A stretch of DNA of 64,000 bases from Nissolia schottii. Taxonomy: Eukaryota > Streptophyta > Magnoliopsida > Fabales > Fabaceae. Positions within the stretch are counted from its first letter, which is position 1. Each line of letters starts with the position of its first letter. The DNA is taken from assembly GCA_003254905.1 (NCBI GenBank), contig QANU01075041.1, positions 92,767 to 156,766 of the forward strand. The letters run 5' to 3'. Positions 48,501-59,480 of this stretch are shown piece by piece. Below the pieces are notes generated by a model. The model was given only the letters and a program-made list of their open reading frames with translations, had not been told where the DNA came from and ran no database searches. The position numbers and the translations under genes were made by a program.

Positions 48501-48894
48501 TTCAACCATACAAAAGATAAAAAGAAAGTAGCAGTTGTTGATTTTGTGTTTATTAAATCCCTTTCCGCATTTGGGCTTTCCTTTAATATTAACTTGTATA
48601 TTTTGAGGCAAAAAAAAAAAAAATTGTATTTTGTTTTTAAAATCCACGTGAAAATATAAACTATTCTTTTCACTGAGTATTAGTGGTGAAAGCACATGAC
48701 CTTTGACTTCGGGCTACTGATGATTAAATTCTCTCATGCAGCTTCATGGAGTTGATGATAACATAGGCAAGAGCAAGAAAATTTTGACCAACATAACAAG
48801 AAGGATGAACAGGAATAAGTGGATTATTGGTGGCGTTGTTTTGGTCCTGATTGTTGCTATCATATTGATTCTGTACTTCAAACTTTCAAAATAG
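45597..48894 (+). CDS. VTI12: VTI1-type vesicle v-SNARE (VTI12-like)
   Basis: Five coding exons: 45597-45690, 46136-46194, 46268-46456, 48138-48308, 48742-48894. All have GT-AG borders, and they join to 666 nt, 221 residues, exactly the length of Arabidopsis VTI11/VTI12. The N-terminus MSNVFEGYERQYCELSANL is diagnostic. Residues about 1-90 form the three-helix V-SNARE N-terminal domain. Residues about 130-190 form the Qb-SNARE coiled coil (ILQDLHSQRQSLLHAHNTL, with the central-layer Gln in the HSQRQ stretch, then VDDNIGKSKKIL). A single C-terminal membrane anchor (WIIGGVVLVLIVAIILILYF) ends in KLSK. VTI proteins pair with SYP-type syntaxins in fusion at the trans-Golgi, prevacuole and vacuole. 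All parts are intact. VTI12 versus VTI11/13 cannot be settled from sequence alone. Confidence 0.95.
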
Positions 48895-49396
48895 CCAGTT
48901 ACAGACCTTTACATGGATTGGTTCATAAGATAAAGATGAGTATTATTTCCCTTGTTTCCCCCTTTTTCGTGTCTTCTGATTCCGGTTTGTGAGTGATTGG
49001 ACAAAGATGTGTTGTGCAGTGCTGCAAGCTAATTTGGCACCATTGGCTTCTTTTGATGTATGGCATGTGTCTTATGCCACCTTTGTAATGTATGGAACTT
49101 TGATTTGAATTCTTTTTGACTAGTTATTGCTTGAATTCAGTCAAGAAACTAGACTTATATGTGGTTATGCATTTCAATTTTGAACTAGAATTGGCCGAAC
49201 AGATAGCATGCTTGCTTACCATCCTGTCTAGATTAACCTTAGTACCATCCACCACCAGTTGTTAACTTCATACAGTTCCAAATCTTGAAATGAGTTCAGA
49301 AATCTGCAAACTCATTGGAACATGACATGATGCTGCGTTATTGACCGTCTTGTTGGCAATTTCTATGGGTTAAAATTCGAACAGAAAATCTCCGAA
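48895..49396 (+). other. VTI 3' UTR and intergenic spacer
   Basis: The first about 230 bases after the stop look like a plant 3' UTR (TTTGATTTGAATTC, TTTGTAATGTATG near 49085-49110). No further gene appears before the 4CL relic. Confidence 0.4.
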
Positions 49397-49657
49397 ACCA
49401 CAGGGACTCCCGAAAGGTGTGATGCTGACTCACAAGGGGTGAGTTACAACCGTGGCGCAACAGGTCGATGGGGGAAAATCCTTATTTGAATTTTCACCAA
49501 AACGTTGTCCTTTGCGTTTTGCCGATGTACGACATTTACTCGCTCAATTCGACCTTGCATTGTGGGCTGAGTTGGAGTTGTGATTTTGGTAATGCAGAAG
49601 TTCGAGATCGTTACCCTGCTTGAGATGGGGCAGAAGCATAGGGTGAGCGTCGCTGTT
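49397..49657 (+). pseudogene. 4-coumarate:CoA ligase (4CL) fragment
   Basis: Across three frames the plus strand reads as 4CL: TTG(L)PKGVMLTHKG (49397-49436, after a one-base insertion), VTTVAQQVDG, then VLPMYDIYSLNSTLHCGL (49520-49573), then VILVMQKFEIVTLLEM and QKHRVSVAV. This is the AMP-binding region and the following segment of the adenylate-forming enzyme that activates hydroxycinnamates in phenylpropanoid metabolism. Only about 90 of some 540 residues remain, with at least three frame changes and no intron, promoter or C-terminal GEICIRG box. It is a dead fragment, either a degraded duplicate or a captured piece. Confidence 0.8.
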
Positions 49658-50205
49658 CAGGCGTCAGAGAAGAATGAGGATGAGAGTAGTGCTGTTTTGG
49701 TGTTTTCATTTTTGTTTAATGTTACTTTTTATGGGGGCAATTTTCTCAATTTAATGCATCACATGTACATGGTTACTGACAACAATTTTGGATGAAAAAG
49801 TCAAGGGAAGGTCTTATTTAAAGTGTGCAAACCTTAGGAACATTTTAAAAATTGAGCTTGTTAAGTGTAAATCAGTCATTAAGGAGATAAATTGTTATTT
49901 GTCCAAAATTTTAAAAATAAGATAAAATTAATTCTTTAACAATAATTAAATTTATTTCTCTAAAAAACTAATATAGCTTGTTTTTGATATTTTGGGCTAA
50001 GCTTGATCTGATGCTTACAAGTAGAGTTTACTGAGTGAGTCTCCTCACGCATGCATGAGGAACATTGAATTTTCTGGCTCCAACTTTAGTTGAGTAAAAC
50101 ATAACCAACCAGCATAGTTGTTCGGAAGAACACGAACACGATCTAGACTCAGCATATCATCATAGAACATATTAAACTGTCAGAAATCTCTTGGATGGTA
50201 ATGGT
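49658..50205. other. PPR upstream region
   Basis: AT-rich spacer with no gene. The last in-frame stop before the PPR start is TAA at 50173-50175. Confidence 0.5.
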
Positions 50206-52119
50206 ATGAGATGGACAATCCCCTGCTCTCCCAACTCCACCTCTCTGGCACTCCAATTCCGCTCCCTCCTCCGCCACTTCGCCCGCACCTCCTCCCTCCG
50301 TCCCGCCACCCAGCTCCACGCTGCCGCCCTCGTCTCCGGCCTCCTCCCTCCCTCCTCCTCCGATCCCCACTTCCTCCTCAACGCCCTCCTCCACCTCTAC
50401 GCCCTCTCCTCCCCCTACCCCTTCCATGCCCTCCACCTCTTCCACCAAATCCCCCACTCCCACAAAGACTCCGTCGACTACACCGCCCTCATCCGCGCCA
50501 CCACCCCCCACCACGCCCTCCTCCTCTTCTCCCAAATGCGCTCCCTCCCACTCCCTATCGACGCTGTCTCCGTCCTCTGCGTCCTCACCAAGTGTTCCCA
50601 ACTCGGTTGCGCCGTAACAGGGTCGCAGGTTCACGCAATCGCGGTGAAGCAAGGGTTTAACGGGTACGTCAAGGTGTGCAATGCTCTGATGGACGTGTAC
50701 GTGACGTGTGGCATTGTTTCTGGGGCCAGGAGGGTGTTTGAGGAAATGGGTTTGCGCAGTGTGGTGTCTTGGACTGTGTTGTTGGAGGGTGTGGTCAAAT
50801 GGGAGGGTTTGTTGAATGGGCGGAAGGTGTTTGATGAAATGCCTGAAAGGAACGAAGTTGGGTGGACTGTGATGATTATTGGGTATGTTGAAAGTGGGTT
50901 GACATTGGAGGCTTTTGGGTTGTTGCGGGAGATGGTTTTTGGGTGTGGCTTGTGGCTGAATTGTGTGAGCATTTGCTCGCTTCTTTCGGCCTGCTCACGG
51001 TCCGGCGATGTGAGTGTGGGGAGGTGGGTTCATGGGTATGCTTTGAAGGCGATGGGGCAGGATGTGGGTGGTGTCGTGGTGGGGACTGGGTTGGTTGACA
51101 TGTATGCAAAGTGTGGGAGGATTGGTGCTGCCTTGTTGGTGTTTCGGAATATGCCGAGGAGGAACGTGGTGGCATGGAATGCCATGCTTGGTGGGATGGC
51201 AATGCATGGGAAGGGCAAGGCTGCGGTGGATATGTTTGATTCCATGGTTGAAGAAGAGGTGAGGCCGGATGCTGTGACTTTCATGGCATTGTTGAGTGCT
51301 TGCAGCCATTCCGGTCTGGTTGAGCAAGGTTGGAGGTACTTCAATGATATCGAGTCTGTTTATGGGGTAAGGCCGGAAATGGAGCACTATGCTTGCATGG
51401 TCGACCTTCTCGGTCGAGCCGGACAATTGGAAGAAGCTGAGGTTTTGGTTAAAGGGATGCCATTCGCTCCGAATGAAGTTGTTCTGGGTTCCCTTTTAGG
51501 TTCTTGTTCCACGCATGGAAAGGTGAAGCTTGGGGAAAGGATTATGAGAGTTTTGGTTCAGATGGATCCCCTCAACACAGAGTATCATGTCTTGCTTTCG
51601 AACATGTATGCCTTGTCTGGGAAAATAGACAAGGCAGATTCCCTCAGGCAGGTCCTTAAGAAAAGGGGTATTAGAAAAGTGCCAGGAACGAGCACAATGT
51701 ATGTTGGTGGCCAGCTTCATCTGTTCACTGCAGGGGATAAGTCACACCTGCAAACCACAGAGATTTACGCGATGCTAGAGGACATGATTTTCCGGTTGAG
51801 GTTGGGTGGCTATGTTCCCAACACAAGTTCTCAGGTTTTGTTTGGTTGTTCTGCCGCCGGGGATGATTGTGCCGAAGCATTGGAGGAGGTGGAACAGGTG
51901 GTGTTCACTCACAGTGAGAAGCTGGCACTTGCTTTTGGCCTCATTAGCACATCATCCGGTTCTCCCATACACATTTTCAAGAACCTAAGAATATGCCAAG
52001 ACTGTCATTCTGCTATGAAGGTCGCCTCTCGCATATACCGCCGCGAAATTGTGATCCGGGATCGTTACCGTTTTCATAGTTTCCAGCATGGTTCTTGTTC
52101 TTGTTCTGACTATTGGTGA
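50206..52119 (+). CDS. DYW-type pentatricopeptide repeat protein, At5g15340-like
   Basis: An intronless gene of 637 residues. I start it at ATG 50206 (MRWTIPCSPNSTSLAL); the frame extends five codons further to a TTG, which plants would not use. The protein is a PLS-class PPR with repeat signatures such as VCNALMDVYVTCG, VSWTVLLEGVVKWEG, GTGLVDMYAKCG, VVAWNAMLGGMAMHGKG and VTFMALLSACSHSGLV, then E/E+ motifs, and a complete DYW domain: HSE at about residue 569 (zinc ligand and catalytic Glu), CxxC at 597-600 and the terminal GSCSCSDYW. The whole chain tracks Arabidopsis At5g15340, annotated as mitochondrial. Such proteins bind one RNA site and carry out C-to-U editing in organelles. The first about 145 codons are extremely C-rich and the following 200 G/T-rich. 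The edited site is unknown. Confidence 0.95.
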   Translation: MRWTIPCSPNSTSLALQFRSLLRHFARTSSLRPATQLHAAALVSGLLPPSSSDPHFLLNALLHLYALSSPYPFHALHLFHQIPHSHKDSVDYTALIRATTPHHALLLFSQMRSLPLPIDAVSVLCVLTKCSQLGCAVTGSQVHAIAVKQGFNGYVKVCNALMDVYVTCGIVSGARRVFEEMGLRSVVSWTVLLEGVVKWEGLLNGRKVFDEMPERNEVGWTVMIIGYVESGLTLEAFGLLREMVFGCGLWLNCVSICSLLSACSRSGDVSVGRWVHGYALKAMGQDVGGVVVGTGLVDMYAKCGRIGAALLVFRNMPRRNVVAWNAMLGGMAMHGKGKAAVDMFDSMVEEEVRPDAVTFMALLSACSHSGLVEQGWRYFNDIESVYGVRPEMEHYACMVDLLGRAGQLEEAEVLVKGMPFAPNEVVLGSLLGSCSTHGKVKLGERIMRVLVQMDPLNTEYHVLLSNMYALSGKIDKADSLRQVLKKRGIRKVPGTSTMYVGGQLHLFTAGDKSHLQTTEIYAMLEDMIFRLRLGGYVPNTSSQVLFGCSAAGDDCAEALEEVEQVVFTHSEKLALAFGLISTSSGSPIHIFKNLRICQDCHSAMKVASRIYRREIVIRDRYRFHSFQHGSCSCSDYW

Positions 52120-52569
52120 AATGATCATTTAACCTGACACAGGAACTGGTTGTTGGTCAAGGAAATGGAAGGAGAGACTCTTGGTATAAATATACTGTTG
52201 TACCCACTACCAAACTTGGGTCCACTAATTTACACGCACACAAGACTAGTTCGGTTTACAAATATGAGGAGATGCGACTTCTATCAACCCAAGTATTTTT
52301 CTAGGGAAAGAGAAACCTATCCCAATGATAAAATTAGTTACTTTTAGTCTTCATACCTGTGTACACTTTCTTAGTTTTCCTCTCATCTTTCCAGAGATTC
52401 TAAACAAACTTTCTTTGACGGGTAAACTCTCAACAATTACTATTTCTCAATTGATTGATAGCTGCTTAACATCGCTTGAAAGTTTATTCCCCGGTGTTAG
52501 GAAATAATTATCCTGAAGAAAAGGACCTGATGGGTGCCTTCATAGCTTTGATGTCTCCACGATCATGTC
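52120..52569. other. PPR 3' flank
   Basis: No further gene recognised. Confidence 0.4.
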
Positions 52570-52805
52570 AAAATAAATGACTAGATTGTTGCAGCTTATT
52601 GTACCCGCAATGAAAAATATTGCTGTGTTAAATTGCAGATATGTGCAGTAATTCATTCTTAGTTTATAAATAGTTATCTGGGTGCTCATTATACAACATA
52701 CATTTGAAAATAAGAATAATATCACTTTCTCAATTCTTTCTGTCTATCTCATCTATCACTCTTCTTATCACTCTTTCTCATTAGTTTTATAACACGTTAT
52801 TAGCA
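52570..52805 (+). mobile_element. Copia-like LTR end and post-LTR sequence
   Basis: A TATA-like TTTATAAATAG (52663) is followed by a CT-rich tract ending in TTATAACACGTTATTAGCACGA, closely resembling the LTR/primer-site junction of many plant copia elements (ACACGTTATCAGCACGA). No coding region follows. The 5' limit is a guess. Confidence 0.5.
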
Positions 52806-53700
52806 CGAAGCTCTTTTCTTTTTCTAAGGTAATAATTTCATTTTCATTTCATTTTTTTCATATCAAAATAAACTAATTCTCCATTTGATATAGCAATCAT
52901 TTCATACCTAGTCAAAAAGGAAATGTAAATTATGTTCTTTATTTTTCATCTCAATATCAATTGATATCATATCATCAATCAAGTTATGATTTCCTATTCT
53001 CATTTTACACCCCCCCTTATATATTGGCTTATATGCAGAAGCAATCAGAAGAAGGTCTTCCCCTTTGCATCCCAAGGATTATGTGGTTTGTGAAGCCATT
53101 AAGAATGATAAAGCTTGGTGAAAAGAAGAAAGGGTTTAGTGAAGAAGAGCTAAAATCAAGAGAATGAGAAAAACTTTATGGAAAATGACAAGTTTTGAAA
53201 TAGGAAATGGGAGTGGCAAGGAAGAGAGACCAAAGAAAGGAAAATGAAGAGTTTAGTTTATGGTGGTTAAATAAGGAGATTGCAAACTTCTCAAGGAAGT
53301 TTTAAGAGATTGGGAATTGGGAGAGAAAAAATGCGCGAAAGTAGAAGAGTTGAGGTGACTTGAAAGGGCAGGTGATGATGCTTTTGAATCTTGCGCAAAA
53401 GTCTCTTTAGAGTTTCAATAGTATTTTATTAGAAAAAAGAATATGGAAGGTTTTTCTTTCTCATAAACCAACAACTAATATTTTCCTTTTATACCCTCCA
53501 AAGGAAAATATTGAGGGCATCTTGTTATACCAAAAATAATTAAGGAAATTGAAAATGCACAAGGGCCCACTTGAATGAGGGAAAAAATATAAAATCGAGT
53601 AAAACTTCCTTTACAGCCTAGTTGCAGAACATTGTGACCCATAGAAGAGACTCGTTCTCAAGTAATCAATGAGAGTGAATATACTCATTTAATTAAGTGT
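52806..53700. other. Intergenic, probable decayed retroelement internal DNA
   Basis: No domain is recognised. Purine-rich, short frames only. Confidence 0.3.
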
Positions 53701-54395
53701 GGTGACTAAAGAGCAAGCAACGGCGACCCATTTGCAACAAAATGAGTCATAATTCTCACAGTATTGACCCCTTTACAAAAGTGACACTCAGAATAATAGA
53801 GTTATTTAGGGACTTAGAAGTTTCCAAAAGAAAGAAGACTTGATGGATGACTCGAAGAGAGATGAGCGGGTTAATAACTGTTGGCATCAGGATTCAAATC
53901 AAATTCAAAAAGAGTAGAAGTTATTTGAAACCAAAAGGAAGTTACTCAACAACGTGGAGTGAAAACAAAAATCCAAACCGTTCAGGGACACTTATCAAGC
54001 ATGCACGAAGCCCACTTTCTCTATAAATAGGCACAATGATTATAAGCAAAACTCGGATTTCACACTTGTAACTCCTCACACATACTCACAAGTCTTTGCG
54101 ACGCACGAGTACACGAGGAAATCATGTAATTTTCCACTTTACTTGCTTTCTGTTCTTTCAATACCTTGGAGTAGCGTTCATTTCTATTCTTTTCGTTTAC
54201 ATTTCTTTTGTAATTCAAGTACTCTATATCCAATTTCTTTCAATCAAAGTTGTTCTATATATCTTTTTCTATTGAATACTTTGATTTTCTTTGTGTGCAC
54301 ATTTTGGTTTCTAAGCTCTTGCTGTTTAAAAGTCATATTTTCCATTCAAGCATTCTTTGCCTAGAACCAACCTTTCATGGTTAGAGACCGTTTAT
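53700..54395 (+). mobile_element. Probable LTR with TATA box
   Basis: CTCTATAAATAGGCACAATG (54019-54038) is followed by CTCCTCACACATACTCACAA and a T-rich downstream half, the usual R/U5-like layout of plant LTRs. The ends and element type are not resolved. Confidence 0.35.
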
Positions 54396-55657
54396 TTGTT
54401 GCCGCCCATAAATCCCATAAAACAATAATTATTTTAAAAAATTATTCAAATAGGTTCAATTGCATGATAAGGGATTTTTTTAGTTAAAAGAGGTTTTTTT
54501 TTTTATCTTTCAAATAAGCTAAAACAAAGACACACTAAGCTAAGAAACCACCAATACATATTATTGTCTTGTGTTATTGTTGAAGATACCAATAGAGTAT
54601 TGGCGTAATGATAAAGACACACAACGTCTTTATGAGATGACCTTACTTTAATTTCTAAGAAGGATGTCGGTTAATTAAGAGAGAGCAAATTTGATTACAA
54701 TAAAAAGACTAGTCGTCTTCTTTAACAACATGGCGGGGATACCTTATTGTTGGTGATGAAATTGAAGCAGCTTGCTTTATTACGTTTGACGTAGATGGAT
54801 TTGATTTATTGAAAAGAATTGTCCATGATTTAAGATAAGAAGGAACCGTTATCTTATACTTTAACTGTCAAATGATTGTGACTACTGATTTGTATTTTAT
54901 TAAATTTATTATAAATAATCTTTTTTTTAATAACCATTATTATAGTTTAACGCTAGAACTAACGTTGTCATAAACGCGCTTGTTAGGTTGACCTAGCTCA
55001 CCAATAAGTAATAGTCGTGCAAAACGGGGACTAGTGCATCATTGCCTGTTTCATTTGTTCTTGGACAATTGTCACGCTTCTCCACTTGTTTGTTTGAATT
55101 ATGGACTTTGAAAATAGAAAAGGAAACGATTGCAAGGGTAATGACAAACGCGAATGGCGATCCAGAACCTCACGCAACAATAACATATATTGTCATATTG
55201 ACACGTTTTTGTAGATAGTTGTTCATATCGAATATATATGGTATAGTCACATTAATAAATATATATATATTTCAAGGTAATCTCTTTACCTTTTTCTTTT
55301 CTTATTTACTCCATCACCTTGTGTGTGTTGTAATTAATTTATCAGATTCTTATTGTTGATAAGAGCAGAATAATAATAGACTAATAGTAATTCATGCTTA
55401 GTACAAATCAAAAGACAAAATAAAAAAATAAAAAATTAGAAAGTTAGTTAGTTAGTTAACTCTTGAAAAAAAAAAAGGAGATTAAAAATATCCAGATTCC
55501 GATTTCCCTTTTCAATGAATGATGATTCATCATTCATGTAATTTAATTAAGATTGATTTACAGTTGAAACTTGATCATGTGTGGTTCCTTCAATTGGCTG
55601 TAAGATCCTCCACATGTGTTGCTTCTTTCTGTCGATAAAATGAATGGAGCTGCATAT
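54396..55657. other. Intergenic DNA downstream of the DUF1997 gene
   Basis: No gene seen. A SINE-like A-box phrase (TATTGGCGTAATGATAAAGA, 54598) and a (TA)n tract near 55258 are the only notable items. Confidence 0.35.
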
Positions 55658-57609
55658 TTAGATTGGATTCTTCTTGGATTTGTTCCTCTTGAACCTACCA
55701 TAATCATCTAATAATCTACCATGGAATTCCCGCTTCATTTCATCCACCATTGTCTTGAAGACCTGTTAATCCGCATCAAAGCATGGTTTAAACAAATTAA
55801 TAAGCAGAATGCATGTGCTAAATTAGGAGGAGGATAGGCAGGGTGCAAAATCGGACTTTTTAAAAAAAAAAATAAAATCAAATTGTGGGATTTAGAGTTA
55901 ATATTTGCCGGATTGTGAGATTTTGGGAGAAATTACCAAAATATAGACTTTTCAAAGACGTCCAAGCAAGTGGCAAGTTCTGAATTTCGAAATGTGATGC
56001 TCCACTGCACCATTTTTTATTTCAAAAATGCTACATGTACACCGAATTTCATACACCATTAATAATGTACAAACTTTATTCTCACGAGTGCACAAACATT
56101 ATAAACTTGTAAATGATACTCTCAACTATATTTAATTAAGTGCACAAACATTACATGAGTTAAAACACAAACTTTATGTATATAAGTACGAGGTGTATAT
56201 ATGGTGTATGGTTTTTGGTGTACGTGTAGCAGAACTCTCTTTATTTTTATTATATTGATAGAACTCAGAACTTAATGTGGCAAGTTCTCATGCGTACACT
56301 ACAAACAATCTATGTAATTTCTGCAAACAACTAAAATCTAGTGTTTACGAAGAAATAAATTCCACACAAAAGTTTTCAAGCAGAGCAAAGAGAGTTCTTA
56401 CCAACTCTATTGCATCCTGCACAACACTCTCAGGAATCAAAGCAGTCGTTGGAGAAACACAAAAGCTTATCTTCATCTCCATTTTATTCTTAAGCCAGGT
56501 ACGTGTTCCTTTCCTTTCTGGGTATAAGGTTCCTTTAACATCTAAACTGAAGCTGCGAGGTTCCATGTAAGAGGTATTGAGTCCCTGCAGCTCCCACCTC
56601 CTCTGCAAAATAAAATGATAGCATCTAAAAAAAAAATTCATGGAACAAGTTGCAAAACAGACCAAAGTACATAAATTAATTAAACGCATATATTATTTTG
56701 AATGGAAAGTGCATACAAAGTTGAGCTCCAAGAGTTTGGTGATGTGATGAGGAATGTCAGGTGGGTAATTCTCCCCATTAGACTTGAATGTTACCCTGAC
56801 ATGTGCTGTTGGATGGACATTCAAGAATAAGCAATGTATTGGAGGCATTTTAATTTTCCACTCTTCCTGCATATGCATACATAACAACACAAAATTTTTT
56901 GAGATATCAAGAGTTTCTTAATCCCTTAGGAGGCTCCCATCCAAATGAGACCATCGTTCGACGGTTGGTTTGTGTCCTAGGGCATAGAAGACATAAACAT
57001 TAGGTACATAAATATATCTGGAGAATGAGACAGACACAAAACAACTTAAAATTGTCTTTTGAGACAATTTTTAAGCTAATTTTTGTAGCACTCCAGAAGG
57101 AAAGGAGAGCCACAGAAGACATATATCTATTGTTTTATTGTTTCCGTCTCTTTCAGGACAGAAACCAAATGCTACCTTAATTAATGGAAAAGTAATGTTC
57201 TTCAACAGATACACATATCCCTATTTTGATCTCTCACCTTTTCTATATGGTGAATGCAAAATATACCTCATTGAGCTGTTTGATTGTGCCTTTGTCAGGA
57301 AACACAGCTTTGAGTACTCTGTGTTTATCATCCATGTATTGATCAAAGGAAGCCTGTACAGCAAGTTAACATATTTTTTCATTTCCTTAAAAGACACAAT
57401 GGATGAGGTTGAGAAGTTGAGAAATGGATGTATAGACATACCCCTGGCAACTCATGAAGAGGAACGTTAATAGTTCTTCTGTAACTGAATGAGGAAGTTT
57501 TCTCATTCCTAATCATTAAGTTTGATGCTGCCTTGGTGTGACTATGGCCATGCAACCTTTGCTTCTTCAGTGACGGGGGTTGGCAGGGAACCGTGAGAAG
57601 GCTTGCCAT
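55658..57609 (-). CDS. DUF1997 family protein, probably plastid-targeted
   Basis: Five exons on the minus strand: 57442-57609, 57267-57353, 56717-56866, 56402-56602, 55658-55762. All borders are GT-AG, and they join in frame to 711 nt, 236 residues. The start is ATG 57609 (MASLLTVPCQPPSLKKQRLHG); the first 50 residues are rich in Ser, Thr and basic residues with few acids, like a chloroplast transit peptide. The core has LPGASFDQYMDDKHRVLKAV, MPPIHCLFLNVHPTAHVRV, RRWELQGLNTSYMEPRSF and a 'CVSPTTALIPESVVQ' segment. The C-terminus reads VFKTMVDEMKREFHGRLL, then DDYGRFKR. These are hallmarks of DUF1997, conserved in plants and cyanobacteria; the molecular function is not established. Intron 4 contains a MITE. 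No disruption is seen. Confidence 0.9.
56027..56237. mobile_element. MITE in DUF1997 intron 4
   Basis: The left arm GCTACATGTACACCGAATTT, then CATACACCA, and the inverted right arm GCTACACGTACACCAAAAAC, then CATACACCA, match at 24 or more of 29 positions. The interior holds repeated GTGCACAAACATTA phrases. It is about 210 bases with no coding capacity. Its style resembles the element at 10941-11222. Confidence 0.7.
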
Positions 57610-59080
57610 AGTCTCTATTAACTCTTTTGAGACAGAATATCTTAGCTTTATAAGCCTGCCTTCTCAAACAGGGCAAGCAAGGTATATAATTAGTACACTA
57701 CTTCCTTCAAGTACGTGTTCACGGCATTTAATTAAAGTGTGGAATTTAACTTTAGGTTTTTTTTTTCCCCTTATAACTTTTTTTATCTCTGTCCATGTGA
57801 TCCGTTGATTTTTCTTTTATCTATATCAATTTTATCATTTACTTTTTCTTTAGTTTCACTTTGTTCCATTACATTTTAAAGTTATTTGTTTGGACCGACA
57901 CATCAGCGCCACATGTGATCCGAAAAAGACCTATTTGATAGCAATGTAAAATGTAACTAACTAAATTAATAAAAAAGATAAATAATCAAATTGATAGCGA
58001 TCTGAAACGTAAATTATCGTTATGTCAATGCTCACCCTCTAAGTAAATTACCAAATTGATAAAAAAAATAAAATTAAATTAATGGACCAAATTAATAGAT
58101 CATATAAAAGGTGTGGAATCAAAAAGTCATTTTACCTCATTAATGAAGAATCAACTGCAATGAGGCAAAATAGTTTATCCAAGTTGGCAGTGGATGCCCT
58201 ACAATTACCTGAATCAGTACAGAACGGTTGTGAATGTTCTACACTTACCTGAATGAGTTAATAGGACAAATTGGTTAAACAAATGCATTAGGTATATCAA
58301 GTGAAAACATTCATAAATAAAATATGTTAACGAAGATTACTTAATACTAACGTTGGGTTGTCTAAGGGATCAATTCACTTCCCTTTGATGCTAACAAAAA
58401 GCTTGCAAGTATGGTTAGATCATAGAGTGGCTCAAAGAAATCAGGAAATTAGTGGTCCTGCACATTGCCTAATTTGTTGGCAACATGTGGCTGGGATAAA
58501 CTTGGCTTTCGGGCAAAAACTTGGACTTTAGTGTTCTTGCGTGCAGGCAGCAACATGTGGGAATAGATAAAATCTAAGTAAGGCTTTGAGCAAACCAATA
58601 ATTTAGAACTCTTCAATAACTTTAGGAGTTGAGAATGGAAAAACGGGTGGAGGGAGGGAGGGATCGAGGCATTCATCAGCTCTGAAATATTAGAGGATGT
58701 TTACAAAGATATTAAGAGTAATGCTATATCTTTAGAGTTGTTGAGTAGTCCGAGTTTCTAAAAATAGCTCACAATTATATTGGATATTGGTATTGTTTGA
58801 TTAAAAAAATAATAATAATCCTGACTCTCAATAAACAGAAGTTAGAAACAACCTTTGATAAATATATTGTAAAGTTACTCTTTACATGTTAAATGACTAT
58901 AATATGAACATAAATATGAAAAAGAGTAATAATGACCATAAAATTTTAAGATTATGTTAATATTTTAACTTTAAGAGAGTACAAGTAAGCTCTAAAAAAT
59001 TATTTATGGGACTCTTAAGAACACACTTAATTTTTAAAAGTCAAAAACAAAAACGACCTCAACTATTTTAATTGAGCAAT
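57610..59080. other. DUF1997 promoter side and intergenic DNA
   Basis: No second gene found. Bases 57840-58110 carry diverged inverted phrases (ATTTGTTTGGACC, GGACCAAATTAATAG, AAATTGATA) suggesting an old MITE. The rest is featureless. Confidence 0.35.
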
Positions 59081-59480
59081 ACTATGTATACACAAAAAAT
59101 ATTTACCACTTGTCCACCAAATATTACACAACATTTCATACACAGATGAACAAATATTACAGAACTGATGAACAAACTCTTTCATGTACAAAAGCGAGAT
59201 AAAACGGGACCTGCGACTAAATGCCAAAAAGTAGTTATCGCACTCTCTCTCTTGCCCTCACTCACACTTTAAAATGCGTGCACTCATGTTCTCTCATAAA
59301 CCAATGTTACAAAACAGATGAACAAATGTTAAAGAACAAATAAAATATGAAACACAATAAATAAAATAAAACACACAAACTAAATAGTGAAGACACTCTA
59401 TCTCCAGTTCTCTCACTCACTTCTCATAAACAAACATTACACCACAAATAAACAAACATTACAACACTCTAACCACCTTA
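59081..59480. repeat. Cluster of AACAAA(T/C)(A/G)TTACA repeats
   Basis: Phrases such as GATGAACAAATATTACAGAA, GATGAACAAATGTTA and AACAAACATTACA recur at least eight times. They are similar in kind to the interior of the MITE at 10941-11222. Probably one or more related MITEs; ends not defined. Confidence 0.45.

Noticed and set aside
50191-50205. Five extra N-terminal codons for the PPR protein
   Set aside because: The extension begins at TTG; the first in-frame ATG is 50206 and an in-frame TAA lies at 50173.
50149-51426. Several long minus-strand and alternate-frame reading frames over the PPR gene
   Set aside because: They are shadows produced by the strong C-rich then G-rich strand bias of the PPR coding sequence; their translations are low-complexity Gly/Glu/Val or Pro/Ser/Thr/His runs.
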